A DNA stretch of 64,000 bases from an uncultured Bacteroides sp. (GCF_910586915.1 NZ_CAJULN010000015.1:1-64000), one strand, 5' to 3'. Shown: positions 1-8,475, counted from the stretch's first letter. Notes: generated from the letters alone by a model not told the origin. Program-made: numbers and translations.

Positions 1-290
1 GGCGGTCTTGCACGGCTTTCCGCTTCCGGCTCAAATGGACAGCGAAAAAGAAAAATCGTCAGAAATCCGTAAAAGCACCTCTCTGGCATAAGCGCAAAAG
101 AAATGGGCCTTGCATCATCAGTCTAAACTTCTGTTTAGGCGTGAGGCAAAGCCCTTTTCTCCGCTTATGCGGTAGTCGGCATACGTTCGTCCAAAATCTC
201 TTTGGGCGATGGTGTGCCGACGGACAAAACCGCTTTTACGGAAGATATGAATACGAGTATATCAAAAAATCCACCGAAAAAAAGTAAATC
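1..290. other. Unassigned left-edge sequence, possibly the end of an integrated element
   Basis: No convincing gene is seen here. Both strands are broken by stops and the longest open frames have no recognisable protein content. The stretch lies on the 3' side of the tRNA-Thr gene at 877-949, a common landing site for integrative elements, and is followed by an antitoxin-like gene, so it could be the inner end of a mobile element that extends beyond the window. That is inference from position only; no attachment repeat or integrase is visible. Confidence 0.25.
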
Positions 291-323
291 ATTGGGGAGT
301 TTGGATAAAAAAGTGTACCTTTG
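291..323 (+). promoter_or_regulatory. Bacteroides-type promoter for the HigA-like gene
   Basis: TTGG at 292-295 is separated by 20 bases from TACCTTTG at 316-323, matching the Bacteroides vegetative pattern (TTTG, 19-21 bases, TAnnTTTG). It points at the antitoxin-like gene and would give a leader of roughly 125 bases, in which no toxin gene can be read. Confidence 0.55.
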
Positions 324-454
324 CAATAGAGTTGTTAGATGTAGCAAAGCACAGCATACCAGTGAATTTGCATTGTCGCTAAATCGTTACCATAAAATTG
401 AAACTCTCTTATTCTATTCTGACACACAATTAGATACAGTTTTTTTGACTATCC

Positions 455-820
455 ATGGCAAAGATAAAAACAGAAAAACAGTACAAGGCAGCTTGCTCAA
501 GAATTGAAGAACTGCTTAAAGTGGTTAGCAATGATACCCCGACCGATGATAAAAACTTCCTCGAACTGGACTTGATTTCCGATTTGGTTGCAGACTACGA
601 AGAGGAACATTTCCCTATAGAAACTCCTTCTTTGGTGGATGTTATCAAACTTCGTATGTATGAAATGGGGCTAACTCAGACCAAACTGTCAGAGTTGCTC
701 AATGTAAGTCCCTCCCGCGTCAGTGAATATCTCTCCGGAAAGTGTGAACCTACGTTGAAGGTCGCCCGTGAAATAAGCAGGAAGCTGAATATTGATGCCA
801 ATATCGTGCTGGGAGTTTAA
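455..820 (+). CDS. HigA-like antitoxin / XRE-family regulator, no toxin partner seen
   Basis: A 121-residue protein with the two-part build of HigA antitoxins. The acidic N-terminal region (about 1-55) starts KIKTEKQYKAA and includes a DLISDLVADYEEEHFPIE stretch. A C-terminal XRE helix-turn-helix (about 62-115) carries LTQTKLSELL followed by SPSRVSEYLSG. HigA normally neutralises an adjacent HigB mRNA interferase and represses the pair. In the usual Bacteroides arrangement the toxin lies just upstream, but the roughly 130 bases between the promoter and this start are too short and stop-broken for one. The gene is therefore either an orphan antitoxin or a stand-alone regulator. It is followed immediately by a strong terminator. 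Confidence 0.75.
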   Translation: MAKIKTEKQYKAACSRIEELLKVVSNDTPTDDKNFLELDLISDLVADYEEEHFPIETPSLVDVIKLRMYEMGLTQTKLSELLNVSPSRVSEYLSGKCEPTLKVAREISRKLNIDANIVLGV

Positions 821-833
821 GTAAAAGAATAAA

Positions 834-868
834 AAAACGCTGATTATCATCCGGATAATCAGCGTTTT
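834..868. terminator. Bidirectional terminator between higA-like gene and tRNA-Thr
   Basis: A perfect 15-base inverted repeat (834-848 and 854-868) with a 5-base loop has A-runs on the left and T-runs on the right. It can therefore end both the plus-strand antitoxin transcript and the minus-strand tRNA-Thr transcript. Confidence 0.9.
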
Positions 869-876
869 ATTCTGAG

Positions 877-949
<73 letters not shown>

Positions 950-972
950 GTTTGTCTCTCGTTTACGGCGTG

Positions 973-1002
973 CAAAATTACAGCTTTATTTGAGAAAACA
1001 AA
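973..1002 (-). promoter_or_regulatory. Promoter for tRNA-Thr
   Basis: Read on the minus strand, TTTG (complement of 999-1002) is followed after 18 bases by TAATTTTG (complement of 973-980). The start would fall about 20 bases before the tRNA 5' end. Confidence 0.6.
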
Positions 1003-1095
1003 AAGAATCTGATGTTTTTTTTGAAATTAATTTTCCCACAGCGGTTTATTGCCCAAATCAAATCCTGAATGACAAATATATACTAACTTTACAGC

Positions 1096-1710
1096 ATGAA
1101 AAAGAAATTCCGACTTGAAGTTCCCAATGGAGCCGGTAAGATTTTACTTCATACCTGTTGCGCTCCCTGTTCGTCAGCCATCATCGAATGCCTGATGCAG
1201 CATCACATAACGCCTGTCATCTATTATTGTAATCCCAACATCTATCCATTGGAGGAATATAACATAAGAAAGGACGAATGCACGCGATATGCACAATCTT
1301 TAGGGCTGGAAATCATCGATGCCGATTACAACCATGAAGCCTGGCGAGGCCAAATCGCCGGTATGGAACAGGAGCCCGAAAGAGGCGGACGCTGCCTGCG
1401 TTGCTTCAAGATACGCCTGCTGGAGACTGCCCGTTACGCACACGAGCATGGAATTTCCGTCATCACGACTACGCTTGCTTCCAGCCGGTGGAAAAGCCTT
1501 GAGCAGATAAATGAAGCCGGAAGATATGCCACGGAAAACTATCCGGATGTCACATACTGGGAACAGAATTGGCGGAAAGGCGGACTGAGCGAACGTCGTA
1601 TCGCCATCATCAAAACCTATAATTTCTACAACCAACGATATTGCGGTTGTGAATTCAGCATGAGAAAAGACGAAGAAACCAGTACACCATTATCATCCGC
1701 AGAACAATGA
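1096..1710 (+). CDS. queH: Epoxyqueuosine reductase QueH
   Basis: This 204-residue protein belongs to the DUF208/QueH family, which reduces epoxyqueuosine to queuosine in tRNA as a non-homologous replacement for cobalamin-dependent QueG. Visible hallmarks are CCAPC near residues 21-25, GGRCLRC around 95-101 and CGC near 184. These cysteines are expected to bind the 4Fe-4S cluster and nearby metal. A TAACTTTA box at 1084-1091 ends only four bases before the ATG, so the leader is either very short or the promoter lies further upstream. The stop overlaps the start of the next gene (ATGA), suggesting translational coupling with the nuclease. Confidence 0.92.
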   Translation: MKKKFRLEVPNGAGKILLHTCCAPCSSAIIECLMQHHITPVIYYCNPNIYPLEEYNIRKDECTRYAQSLGLEIIDADYNHEAWRGQIAGMEQEPERGGRCLRCFKIRLLETARYAHEHGISVITTTLASSRWKSLEQINEAGRYATENYPDVTYWEQNWRKGGLSERRIAIIKTYNFYNQRYCGCEFSMRKDEETSTPLSSAEQ

Positions 1711-2573
1711 ACCGAAGAAAGAAAGGCAAAACCCGAAAAAAAACAGGCTCTAATTATAAGTTAGGGTACATCCTCCTCATCATCGCACTTATACCCATCA
1801 TGTATGGCCTCCATCTGTATTGCCGGCAAATGGAGCGTCCTCAAAACAGCAGCCCGCAAACGGGTGTGCCAACTCAAGCGTTGTCGGTCAAGGAGTTGCA
1901 AATCCCGACATTGCTAACTCCCCGGCAGGAGCAGATAATCCGCCACACCGGATACACCGTTTCCTACAACAAAGAACTGAAACTCCCCAACTGGGTCTCT
2001 TACGAACTGACGCGGGAGGAAACAAAAGGCAAAGAAAAAAGAGACAACCGCTTTATCGCCGACCCGCAAGTAAAAGGCCCGATTGCAACGAACGCCGACT
2101 ATGCACGTTCGGGATACGACAAGGGACATATGGCACCGGCTGCGGATATGAAATGGAGTGCGCAAGCCATGAAAGAATCCTTCTACTTCAGCAATATGTG
2201 CCCGCAACACCCGCAACTGAACAGAAGAAGTTGGAAGAACCTGGAAGAGAAAGTACGAGACTGGGCCATAGCAGACAGCGCCATCATCATTATCTGCGGC
2301 CCTATCCTGCCCAAACAGCCCAAGACCATCGGGAAAAACAAGGTCGCAGTGCCCCAACGGTATTTCAAAGTGATTCTCTCTCCTTTCGTTACCCCCATAC
2401 GCGCCATCGGATTCTTGTTCAACAACGAACAAGCCGTCGAACCCCTATCTACCTACACAGTAACCGTAGACAGCATCGAACGGCTCACCGGCATGGATTT
2501 CTTCGCAGCGCTGCCCGACGAGACAGAGCATAAAATCGAAGCGGAAGAGAACTACTTCCAATGGCCTCATTAG
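1707..2573 (+). CDS. Membrane-anchored DNA/RNA non-specific endonuclease (NUC1 family)
   Basis: A 288-residue protein with a basic N-terminus and one membrane segment at about 20-39, then a NUC1 / beta-beta-alpha-metal nuclease domain (about 80-275). The catalytic DRGH motif appears as DKGH at residues 138-141, with His141 as predicted general base. A following NMCPQHPQLN block supplies the metal-binding Asn. The domain should lie outside the cytoplasm, facing the periplasm, consistent with nutrient or defence nucleases of this family. It overlaps queH by four bases. Arg-to-Lys in DRGH is tolerated in many family members. Confidence 0.88.
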   Translation: MNRRKKGKTRKKTGSNYKLGYILLIIALIPIMYGLHLYCRQMERPQNSSPQTGVPTQALSVKELQIPTLLTPRQEQIIRHTGYTVSYNKELKLPNWVSYELTREETKGKEKRDNRFIADPQVKGPIATNADYARSGYDKGHMAPAADMKWSAQAMKESFYFSNMCPQHPQLNRRSWKNLEEKVRDWAIADSAIIIICGPILPKQPKTIGKNKVAVPQRYFKVILSPFVTPIRAIGFLFNNEQAVEPLSTYTVTVDSIERLTGMDFFAALPDETEHKIEAEENYFQWPH

Positions 2574-2653
2574 CCCCTGTCCGATTCGGCTGAAATTTGT
2601 TTGCCAGATACGAATGTTTCTTTGAAAGAACACGTCGCTATTCAAATTCTTCC

Positions 2654-2661
2654 TATCTTTG
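2654..2661 (+). promoter_or_regulatory. -7 box of the mltG promoter
   Basis: TATCTTTG lies 26 bases before the chosen ATG of mltG. No good TTTG is found at the usual distance upstream. The box falls inside the longest open frame, which argues that translation starts at 2688 and not at 2601. Confidence 0.5.
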
Positions 2662-2687
2662 AGGCACTTTACAAAAAAGCCGAAAAG

Positions 2688-3725
2688 ATGAACAAAAAAA
2701 AGAGAAACATTTTATTATCCATTCTAATTGGTGCCTTCCTTCTTTGTGCCATTACCGGAGGAGTCGTTTATTATTTCTTGTTTGCTCCTCAGTTCCGTCC
2801 ATCCAAAACCGTCTATATCTATGTAGACCGAGACGACACAGCCGATTCGATATATGACAAAATAAAGAGGTCGGGCCGTGTAAAACATTTCGCCGGATTT
2901 CACTGGATGGCCAAATATAAAAAATTCAGCCAGAACATTCATACCGGACGCTACGCCATCCGTCCGAACGACAATGTCTACCATGTGTACAGCCGCTTGT
3001 CGAGAGGATACCAGGAACCTGTCAACCTCACTATCGGAAGCGTCCGGACGTTGGACCGGCTGGCACGGAATGTCGGCAAGCAACTCATGATAGACTCCGC
3101 CGAAATCGCCCGCCGGCTGTTCGACCCCTCTTTTCAAAATGAAATGGAATATACGGAAGCAACCCTGCCCAGCCTTTTCATACCGGAAACTTACCAAGTG
3201 TATTGGGATATAAGTGTAGAAGATTTCTTCAGACGTATGCAGAAGGAACACGAACGTTTCTGGAACAAGGAGCGTCTTGCACAAGCCACTGCCATCGGGA
3301 TGACGCCGGCAGAGGTGAGCACCCTCGCTTCCATCGTCGAAGAGGAGACCAACAACAACGAAGAAAAACCGATGGTAGCCGGACTGTATATCAACCGTCT
3401 GCACAAGGATATGCCTTTGCAGGCAGACCCTACCGTCAAATTCGCCTTGCAGGATTTCGGTCTGCGCCGCATCACCAATGAGCATCTCAAAGTCAATTCG
3501 CCCTACAATACTTACACAAATACCGGACTACCGCCCGGCCCCATCCGCATCCCCTCCAAAAAGGGGATAAACAGCGTACTGAATCATGCCAAGCACAACT
3601 ATATCTATATGTGTGCCAAAGAGGATTTCTCAGGTACGCACAACTTCGCTTCCAATTACGCCGACCATATGGCAAATGCAAGAAAATACTGGAATGCACT
3701 GAATGAAAGAAAGATTTTTAGGTAA
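2688..3725 (+). CDS. mltG: Endolytic murein transglycosylase MltG
   Basis: A 345-residue YceG/MltG protein that cleaves nascent peptidoglycan strands at the inner membrane and sets glycan length. A single membrane anchor (about 9-29) follows a lysine-rich start. A LysM-like region precedes the catalytic domain, which contains ASIVEEETN with the conserved glutamate. The QADPTVKFAL and SPYNTYTNTGLPPGPI blocks are typical of the family. The start at 2688 is chosen because it directly precedes the KKKRN-plus-membrane-segment start and lies after a good -7 box. An upstream in-frame ATG at 2601 would add 29 residues with no family counterpart. Confidence 0.93.
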   Translation: MNKKKRNILLSILIGAFLLCAITGGVVYYFLFAPQFRPSKTVYIYVDRDDTADSIYDKIKRSGRVKHFAGFHWMAKYKKFSQNIHTGRYAIRPNDNVYHVYSRLSRGYQEPVNLTIGSVRTLDRLARNVGKQLMIDSAEIARRLFDPSFQNEMEYTEATLPSLFIPETYQVYWDISVEDFFRRMQKEHERFWNKERLAQATAIGMTPAEVSTLASIVEEETNNNEEKPMVAGLYINRLHKDMPLQADPTVKFALQDFGLRRITNEHLKVNSPYNTYTNTGLPPGPIRIPSKKGINSVLNHAKHNYIYMCAKEDFSGTHNFASNYADHMANARKYWNALNERKIFR

Positions 3726-3753
3726 ATTCGTGATAAAACGAGCTAAAAACTTC

Positions 3754-3761
3754 TATCTTTG
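3754..3761 (+). promoter_or_regulatory. -7 box for the iorAB-paaK operon
   Basis: TATCTTTG lies 48 bases before the iorA start, in the 84-base gap after mltG. A -33 box is weak (TTCG at 3727-3730). Confidence 0.55.
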
Positions 3762-3809
3762 CCCGACAGATTAACAAACTGTGATTAACACTAAATATAA
3801 GAAATAGAT

Positions 3810-5399
3810 ATGAGCAAGCAACTCTTACTTGGCGACGAAGCCATTGCACAAGCTGCGCTGGATGCCGGACTTTCAGGCGTTTATGCCTACCCCGGTACTC
3901 CTTCAACCGAGATTACGGAATATATCCAGATGGCCCCTATAACCTCCGAACAGCATATACACAGCCGCTGGTGTGCCAATGAGAAAACAGCAATGGAAGC
4001 TGCATTAGGTATGTCTTTCGTAGGCAAACGCGCCCTGGTTTGCATGAAGCACGTAGGTATGAACGTAGCTGCCGACTGTTTTGTCAATTCTGCCATCACC
4101 GGCGTGAAAGGCGGATTGATTGTGATAGCGGCAGATGACCCCAGTATGCACTCGTCGCAAAATGAACAGGACAGCCGCTTCTACGGAGATTTCTCACTGA
4201 TACCGATGTACGAACCCAGCAACCAGCAAGAAGCGTACGACATGGTATACAACGGTTTTGAATTCTCTGAAAAGATGGAGGAGCCTGTTTTAATGCGTAT
4301 GGTAACCCGCCTTGCACACTCCCGTTCCGGAGTGGAACGCAAAGAGCAGAAACCGCAAAACGGCCTGTCTTTCAGTGAAGACCCACGCCAATTCATTCTG
4401 CTGCCGGGCAACGCGCGCAAACGCTACAAAGCACTGCTTGCCCGACAAGATGAGTTTGTCAAAGCCTCTGAGGAGTCGCCTTACAATAAATATACGGATG
4501 GGCCTAACAAAAAATTAGGAATCATCGCCTGCGGCATCGGTTACAATTACCTGATGGAGAACTATCCCGAAGGTTGTGAATATCCGGTACTCAAAATCGG
4601 CCAGTATCCGTTGCCTAAGAAACAACTGAACCAACTGATTGAATCTTGCGACGAGATTCTCGTTCTGGAAGACGGACAGCCATTTGTGGAGAAACAACTG
4701 AAAGGTTATTTGGGTATCGGGATAAAGGTAAAAGGACGTTTGGACGGTACGCTCTCGCAAGACGGAGAGTTAAACCCCGACTCTGTAGCCCGTGCGGTAG
4801 GCAAAGAGAACAAATCGGAATTCGGCATTCCGCTGGTAGTGGAGATGCGTCCTCCCGCACTTTGCGAAGGTTGCGGACACCGCGATATGTACACCACGCT
4901 GACCGAAGTGCTTAAAGAAGAATATCCTTCCCACAAGGTATTCAGCGATATCGGCTGCTATACGCTTGGCGCAAACGCCCCTTTCAACGCCATCAACTCT
5001 TGTGTGGACATGGGTGCCTCCATCACTATGGCAAAAGGAGCAGCCGACGGCGGCCTCTATCCGGCTGTAGCCGTAATCGGCGACTCTACCTTCACCCATT
5101 CGGGAATGACCGGATTGCTCGACTGTGTAAATGAAAACGCCAACGTAACCGTCGTCATCTCCGACAACGAGACCACTGCCATGACAGGCGGACAGGATTC
5201 TGCCGGAACCGGACGCATCGAAGCCATCTGCGCAGGTCTTGGAGTGGAGCCCTCCCATATCCGCGTGGTCGTACCGTTGAAGAAGAACTACGAAGAGATG
5301 AAACAAATCATACGCGAAGAAATCGAATACTGTGGGGTATCCGTCATCATTCCCCGCAGAGAGTGTATCCAAACATTAGCACGCAAAAAAAAGAAATAA
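3810..5399 (+). CDS. iorA: Indolepyruvate:ferredoxin oxidoreductase alpha subunit, lacking the ferredoxin domain
   Basis: A 529-residue IorA subunit. It oxidatively decarboxylates aryl pyruvates (from Phe, Tyr, Trp) to aryl-acetyl-CoA with reduction of ferredoxin, or works in reverse. The N-terminal pyrimidine-binding half starts with LLLGDEAIAQAALDAG and a YAYPGTPSTEI motif. The C-terminal ThDP half has CEGCGHRDMY near 350 and GDSTFTHSG plus SDNETTAMTGGQ around 425-455. Typical archaeal and clostridial IorA proteins run to about 600 residues and end in an eight-cysteine 2x4Fe-4S domain. This one stops after IPRRECIQTLARKKKK, so the clusters must come from another protein. iorB follows after 7 bases. 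Confidence 0.92.
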   Translation: MSKQLLLGDEAIAQAALDAGLSGVYAYPGTPSTEITEYIQMAPITSEQHIHSRWCANEKTAMEAALGMSFVGKRALVCMKHVGMNVAADCFVNSAITGVKGGLIVIAADDPSMHSSQNEQDSRFYGDFSLIPMYEPSNQQEAYDMVYNGFEFSEKMEEPVLMRMVTRLAHSRSGVERKEQKPQNGLSFSEDPRQFILLPGNARKRYKALLARQDEFVKASEESPYNKYTDGPNKKLGIIACGIGYNYLMENYPEGCEYPVLKIGQYPLPKKQLNQLIESCDEILVLEDGQPFVEKQLKGYLGIGIKVKGRLDGTLSQDGELNPDSVARAVGKENKSEFGIPLVVEMRPPALCEGCGHRDMYTTLTEVLKEEYPSHKVFSDIGCYTLGANAPFNAINSCVDMGASITMAKGAADGGLYPAVAVIGDSTFTHSGMTGLLDCVNENANVTVVISDNETTAMTGGQDSAGTGRIEAICAGLGVEPSHIRVVVPLKKNYEEMKQIIREEIEYCGVSVIIPRRECIQTLARKKKK

Positions 5400-5406
5400 G
5401 TAAGCC

Positions 5407-5991
5407 ATGAAAAAAGATATCATATTATCAGGAGTAGGCGGACAGGGAATTCTGTCTATCGCTACCGTAATAGGCAAAGCTGCCTTGAAAGAAGGACTTT
5501 ACATGAAACAGGCAGAAGTGCACGGAATGAGCCAGCGTGGCGGCGACGTTCAATCCAATCTCCGTATCAGCGACCGGCCGATTGCTTCGGATCTGATTCC
5601 TTCCGGCAAGTGTGACCTGATTATCTCTCTTGAACCTATGGAGGGACTGCGCTATCTCCCCTACCTCAGCCCCGACGGCTGGCTGGTGACCAACGAAACA
5701 CCGTTTGTCAATATTCCCAACTATCCGGAATCCGACAAAATAATGGCGGAAATCAATAAATTGCCGCACAAGATTGTATTAAACGTGGATAAAGTAGCAA
5801 AGGAAGCCGGTTCGGCACGCGTTGCCAATATCGTCTTATTAGGAGCTACCGTCCCGTTTCTCGGCCTCGATTACGAAAAAGTGCAGGACAGCATTCGTGA
5901 AATTTTCCAGCGCAAGGGAGAAACTATCGTAGAAATGAATCTTAAAGCATTGGCTGCCGGTAAAGAAATCGCGGAGAAACTGATGCAATAA
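5407..5991 (+). CDS. iorB: Indolepyruvate:ferredoxin oxidoreductase beta subunit
   Basis: A 194-residue gamma/beta-type subunit of the 2-oxoacid:ferredoxin oxidoreductase superfamily. It opens with the family signature GVGGQGILS and has EVHGMSQRGGDV near residues 37-48. It pairs with IorA to complete the enzyme. Only 7 bases separate the two genes and 13 bases separate iorB from the CoA ligase, so the three are almost certainly co-transcribed. Confidence 0.93.
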   Translation: MKKDIILSGVGGQGILSIATVIGKAALKEGLYMKQAEVHGMSQRGGDVQSNLRISDRPIASDLIPSGKCDLIISLEPMEGLRYLPYLSPDGWLVTNETPFVNIPNYPESDKIMAEINKLPHKIVLNVDKVAKEAGSARVANIVLLGATVPFLGLDYEKVQDSIREIFQRKGETIVEMNLKALAAGKEIAEKLMQ

Positions 5992-6004
5992 AACAGGCCT
6001 TACC

Positions 6005-7312
6005 ATGAATACACAATACTGGGAAGAAGAAATAGAAACCATGAGCCGTGAGAAGTTGCAGCAACTGCAACTTCAACGGCTTAAAAAAACAATCGCCACA
6101 GCAGCAAACGCTCCTTTTTACAAAGAGGTCTTCGGCAAATATGGGCTTACCGCAGATAGCATACAGTCACTGGATGACATACGCAAAATACCTTTCACGA
6201 CCAAATCCGATATGCGCGCCCACTACCCGTTCGGATTAGTGGCAGGCGATATGAGTAACGATGGCGTGCGCATCCACTCTTCCAGTGGCACTACCGGCAA
6301 TCCGACTGTAATTGTCCATTCACAACATGACCTTGATTCTTGGGCTAACCTGGTAGCTCGCTGCTTGTATGCCGTAGGTATCCGCAAAACAGATGTTTTC
6401 CAAAACAGTTCGGGATACGGTATGTTCACAGGCGGACTAGGTTTCCAATATGGAGCCGAACGGCTCGGCTGCCTGACTGTTCCTGCTGCTGCCGGAAACA
6501 GCAAGCGACAGATTAAATTTATCAACGACTTCCAAACAACTGCCCTGCACGCCATTCCCAGCTACGCCATCCGCCTTGCCGAAGTTTTCCAGGAGGAAGG
6601 AATCGACCCCGCCCAAACAACCCTAAAGACACTGGTAATCGGTGCCGAACCTCATACGGACGAACAACGCCGTAAAATAGAACGGATGTTAGGCGTAAAA
6701 GCGTACAACAGTTTCGGTATGACAGAGATGAATGGCCCCGGTGTTGCTTTCGAATGTCAGGAACAGAACGGAATGCATTTTTGGGAGGATTGTTACCTGG
6801 TGGAAATCATTGATCCTGAAACCGGCGAACCGATGCCCGAAGGAGAAATCGGGGAACTAGTACTCACCACTCTCGACCGTGAGATGATGCCCTTAATCCG
6901 TTATCGCACGCGCGATTTAACCCGCATCTTACCCGGAAAATGTCCGTGCGGACGCACGCATCTACGCATCGACCGTATCAAAGGACGTAGTGATGATATG
7001 TTTATCATCAAAGGAGTCAATATTTTCCCGATGCAGGTCGAGAAAATCCTCGTACAATTTCCGGCATTAGGCAGCAACTATCTGATTACTTTGGAAACGA
7101 TTAACAATCAGGATGAAATGATTGTCGAAGTGGAACTGAGCGACCTCTCTACCGACAATTACATTGAACTGGAAAAAATCCGCAGAGATATCACCCACCG
7201 ACTGAAAGATGAAATCCTGGTCACTCCGAAAGTGAAGCTGGTCAAGAAAGGTTCTCTCCCGCAAAGCGAAGGAAAAGCCGTCCGCGTAAAAGACTTACGA
7301 GACAACAGATAA
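6005..7312 (+). CDS. paaK: Phenylacetate-CoA ligase
   Basis: A 435-residue AMP-forming ligase of the PaaK family, which joins phenylacetate (or related aryl acetates) to CoA. The adenylation loop HSSSGTTGNPT lies near residues 96-106. NSFGMTEMNGPG follows around 236-247, and a C-terminal domain carries the hinge KGRSDDMFIIKGVNIFP. Linked to iorAB it suggests two routes to the same aryl-acetyl-CoA pool: from the free acid via PaaK, or from the aryl pyruvate via IorAB. Run in reverse, IorAB would let the cell make aromatic amino acids from aryl acetates, a capacity reported in gut anaerobes. The direction cannot be read from sequence. Confidence 0.9.
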   Translation: MNTQYWEEEIETMSREKLQQLQLQRLKKTIATAANAPFYKEVFGKYGLTADSIQSLDDIRKIPFTTKSDMRAHYPFGLVAGDMSNDGVRIHSSSGTTGNPTVIVHSQHDLDSWANLVARCLYAVGIRKTDVFQNSSGYGMFTGGLGFQYGAERLGCLTVPAAAGNSKRQIKFINDFQTTALHAIPSYAIRLAEVFQEEGIDPAQTTLKTLVIGAEPHTDEQRRKIERMLGVKAYNSFGMTEMNGPGVAFECQEQNGMHFWEDCYLVEIIDPETGEPMPEGEIGELVLTTLDREMMPLIRYRTRDLTRILPGKCPCGRTHLRIDRIKGRSDDMFIIKGVNIFPMQVEKILVQFPALGSNYLITLETINNQDEMIVEVELSDLSTDNYIELEKIRRDITHRLKDEILVTPKVKLVKKGSLPQSEGKAVRVKDLRDNR

Positions 7313-7337
7313 GTTTTTTTCAGATTGTCTACATTAT

Positions 7338-7392
7338 ATGTGCCGATAGACCATCCGTATCTTTCTCCACACGAGATGGTCTACCAGCACAT
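7338..7392. terminator. Two-part hairpin between convergent paaK and EFR1 genes
   Basis: ATGTGC (7338-7343) pairs with GCACAT (7387-7392) and, after a 3-base internal loop, TAGACCATC (7347-7355) pairs with GATGGTCTA (7375-7383). It lies between convergent genes. It lacks a clear T-run, so it may act as a transcript-end stabiliser rather than a classic terminator. Confidence 0.6.
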
Positions 7393-7394
7393 TA

Positions 7395-8174
7395 TCAATC
7401 AGAGAAGGATTTGGAGTATGGATTGAAATATTGCCCCTTTCCTTTTGTTCTTTTTCCATATTGTACGGCTTGCCGGGGACAGACATGATAACATGACAGA
7501 CAGGAAGTGCAATCCTTTCCCCACACCGGCCTTCCTTTCACAACGACGATATTCTGCATCGGGCAACTCTTCTCACAACGTTTGCACCCGACACAAGCGT
7601 CCGAAGCAAAGAAATTCTCAGGAGACATCTGAAAACGGTTAAACAACGGATTGATTATCCGTGTTTTAATGAAGGGCATACTTCCTTCATAACAAGAGAA
7701 AATCTCTTCCCTCCTATTTATCAAAGTATTTATTCTTTTGAGACTCGGCACACTCTCCGCTAACTTTTTCCTTTCCAGCTCTTTATTATCTACATCAAAA
7801 CCCGGAAGCAATACGTAATTGTTAGGCATAACCACAGAAAAACCGGCATGACACTTCCACCCCTTCTGTTCTAATGCTTTTGTCAAGACCTACCTGGCAA
7901 GCCCCGTGTCATCCCCGCATGAACAGACAAAAAACAAGTACTGCCCTTGATAACCTCTGAAAGAAATCTTCTGAATAAATTGTAAAACAATAGCAGGTGG
8001 TGCCCACGAATAAATTGGAAATACAAATCCCACCTTTTCATCTTCCCGCAGACAAAACTCTAATACTCCATTCCTTAACACATCGGGAATAAACACCAAG
8101 TCTTCCTTCTGTTCCTTAGACAACTGATTAGCTATCCACTTAGAATTGCCTGTACCTGAAAAATAAAATATCAT
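7395..8174 (-). pseudogene. EFR1-type flavodoxin/ferredoxin gene interrupted by an in-frame TAG
   Basis: Read through, this is a 259-codon gene of usual length for EFR1-family flavodoxin-ferredoxin proteins. The FMN-binding start is FYFSGTGNS and the C-terminus holds two 4Fe-4S motifs (CVGCKRCEKSCP and CTSCLSCYHVCP). Codon 95 (7890-7892) is TAG, just after the conserved GDDTG, and the frame continues unchanged with a normal KALEQKGW segment. A single C-to-T change from CAG (Gln) explains it. As it stands the flavodoxin part (8174-7890) and the ferredoxin part (7889-7395, with a possible TTG start at 7886) would be separate peptides. It is a recent pseudogene, a split gene, or a readthrough case. 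Confidence 0.8.
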
Positions 8175-8296
8175 AGAAAAGTATATAAGAAAGCCGTACC
8201 GACGATGTGATGAAACTCTGATAGAACAAGATTTGAGCGCTCGTCCTCTTTGTAATCCACCGGCATTACGCTGTCCCGAAGGATGTGGCCCGCCAT
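8171..8296 (-). other. Possible 41-residue leader ORF overlapping the EFR1 start
   Basis: In the roughly 200-base leader of the EFR1 gene there is a 41-codon frame (ATG at 8296-8294) whose TGA overlaps the EFR1 ATG as ATGA. A second minus-strand frame is also open through the same stretch, and I do not recognise either product. It may be a coupled leader peptide, a conserved non-coding element that happens to be open, or a decayed gene. The rest of the gap from 8297 to 8475 holds the promoter below and nothing else I can identify. Confidence 0.3.
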
Positions 8297-8375
8297 TGAA
8301 GAACGAAGCTTTCTCGGTGCATCAGATTAATTTGAAGAGTTTCCCGATCAAGTCGATACGGCTAATATTTTTGTA

Positions 8376-8410
8376 CTACAAATGTAGAAAGATTCTCTGA
8401 GATTAACAAG
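8376..8410 (-). promoter_or_regulatory. Promoter with overlapping CTACA-N2-TGTAG dyad upstream of EFR1 gene
   Basis: On the minus strand CTTG (8407-8410) is followed after 20 bases by TACATTTG (8379-8386). The -7 box lies within the dyad CTACA-AA-TGTAG (8376-8387), which resembles the TACA/TGTA operators of BlaI/MecI-family repressors. No BlaI or BlaR1 gene is in the window, so repression by such a protein is inference. Confidence 0.45.
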
Positions 8411-8475
8411 AAAAAAAAGATTTTTGTTTGCCTACTGCTCTTTTTTTCATTCCCTTTCAGCAGCCGGATAAAAGA

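Noticed and set aside
202..507. A 101-codon open frame upstream of the HigA-like gene, considered as the missing HigB toxin
   Set aside because: It contains no HigB or RelE-like motif, overlaps the promoter and the antitoxin start in another frame, and has the look of chance reading.
1820..2533. A 237-codon frame inside the NUC1 nuclease gene
   Set aside because: Shadow frame; composition is Arg/Gln-rich and the nuclease motifs are in the other frame.
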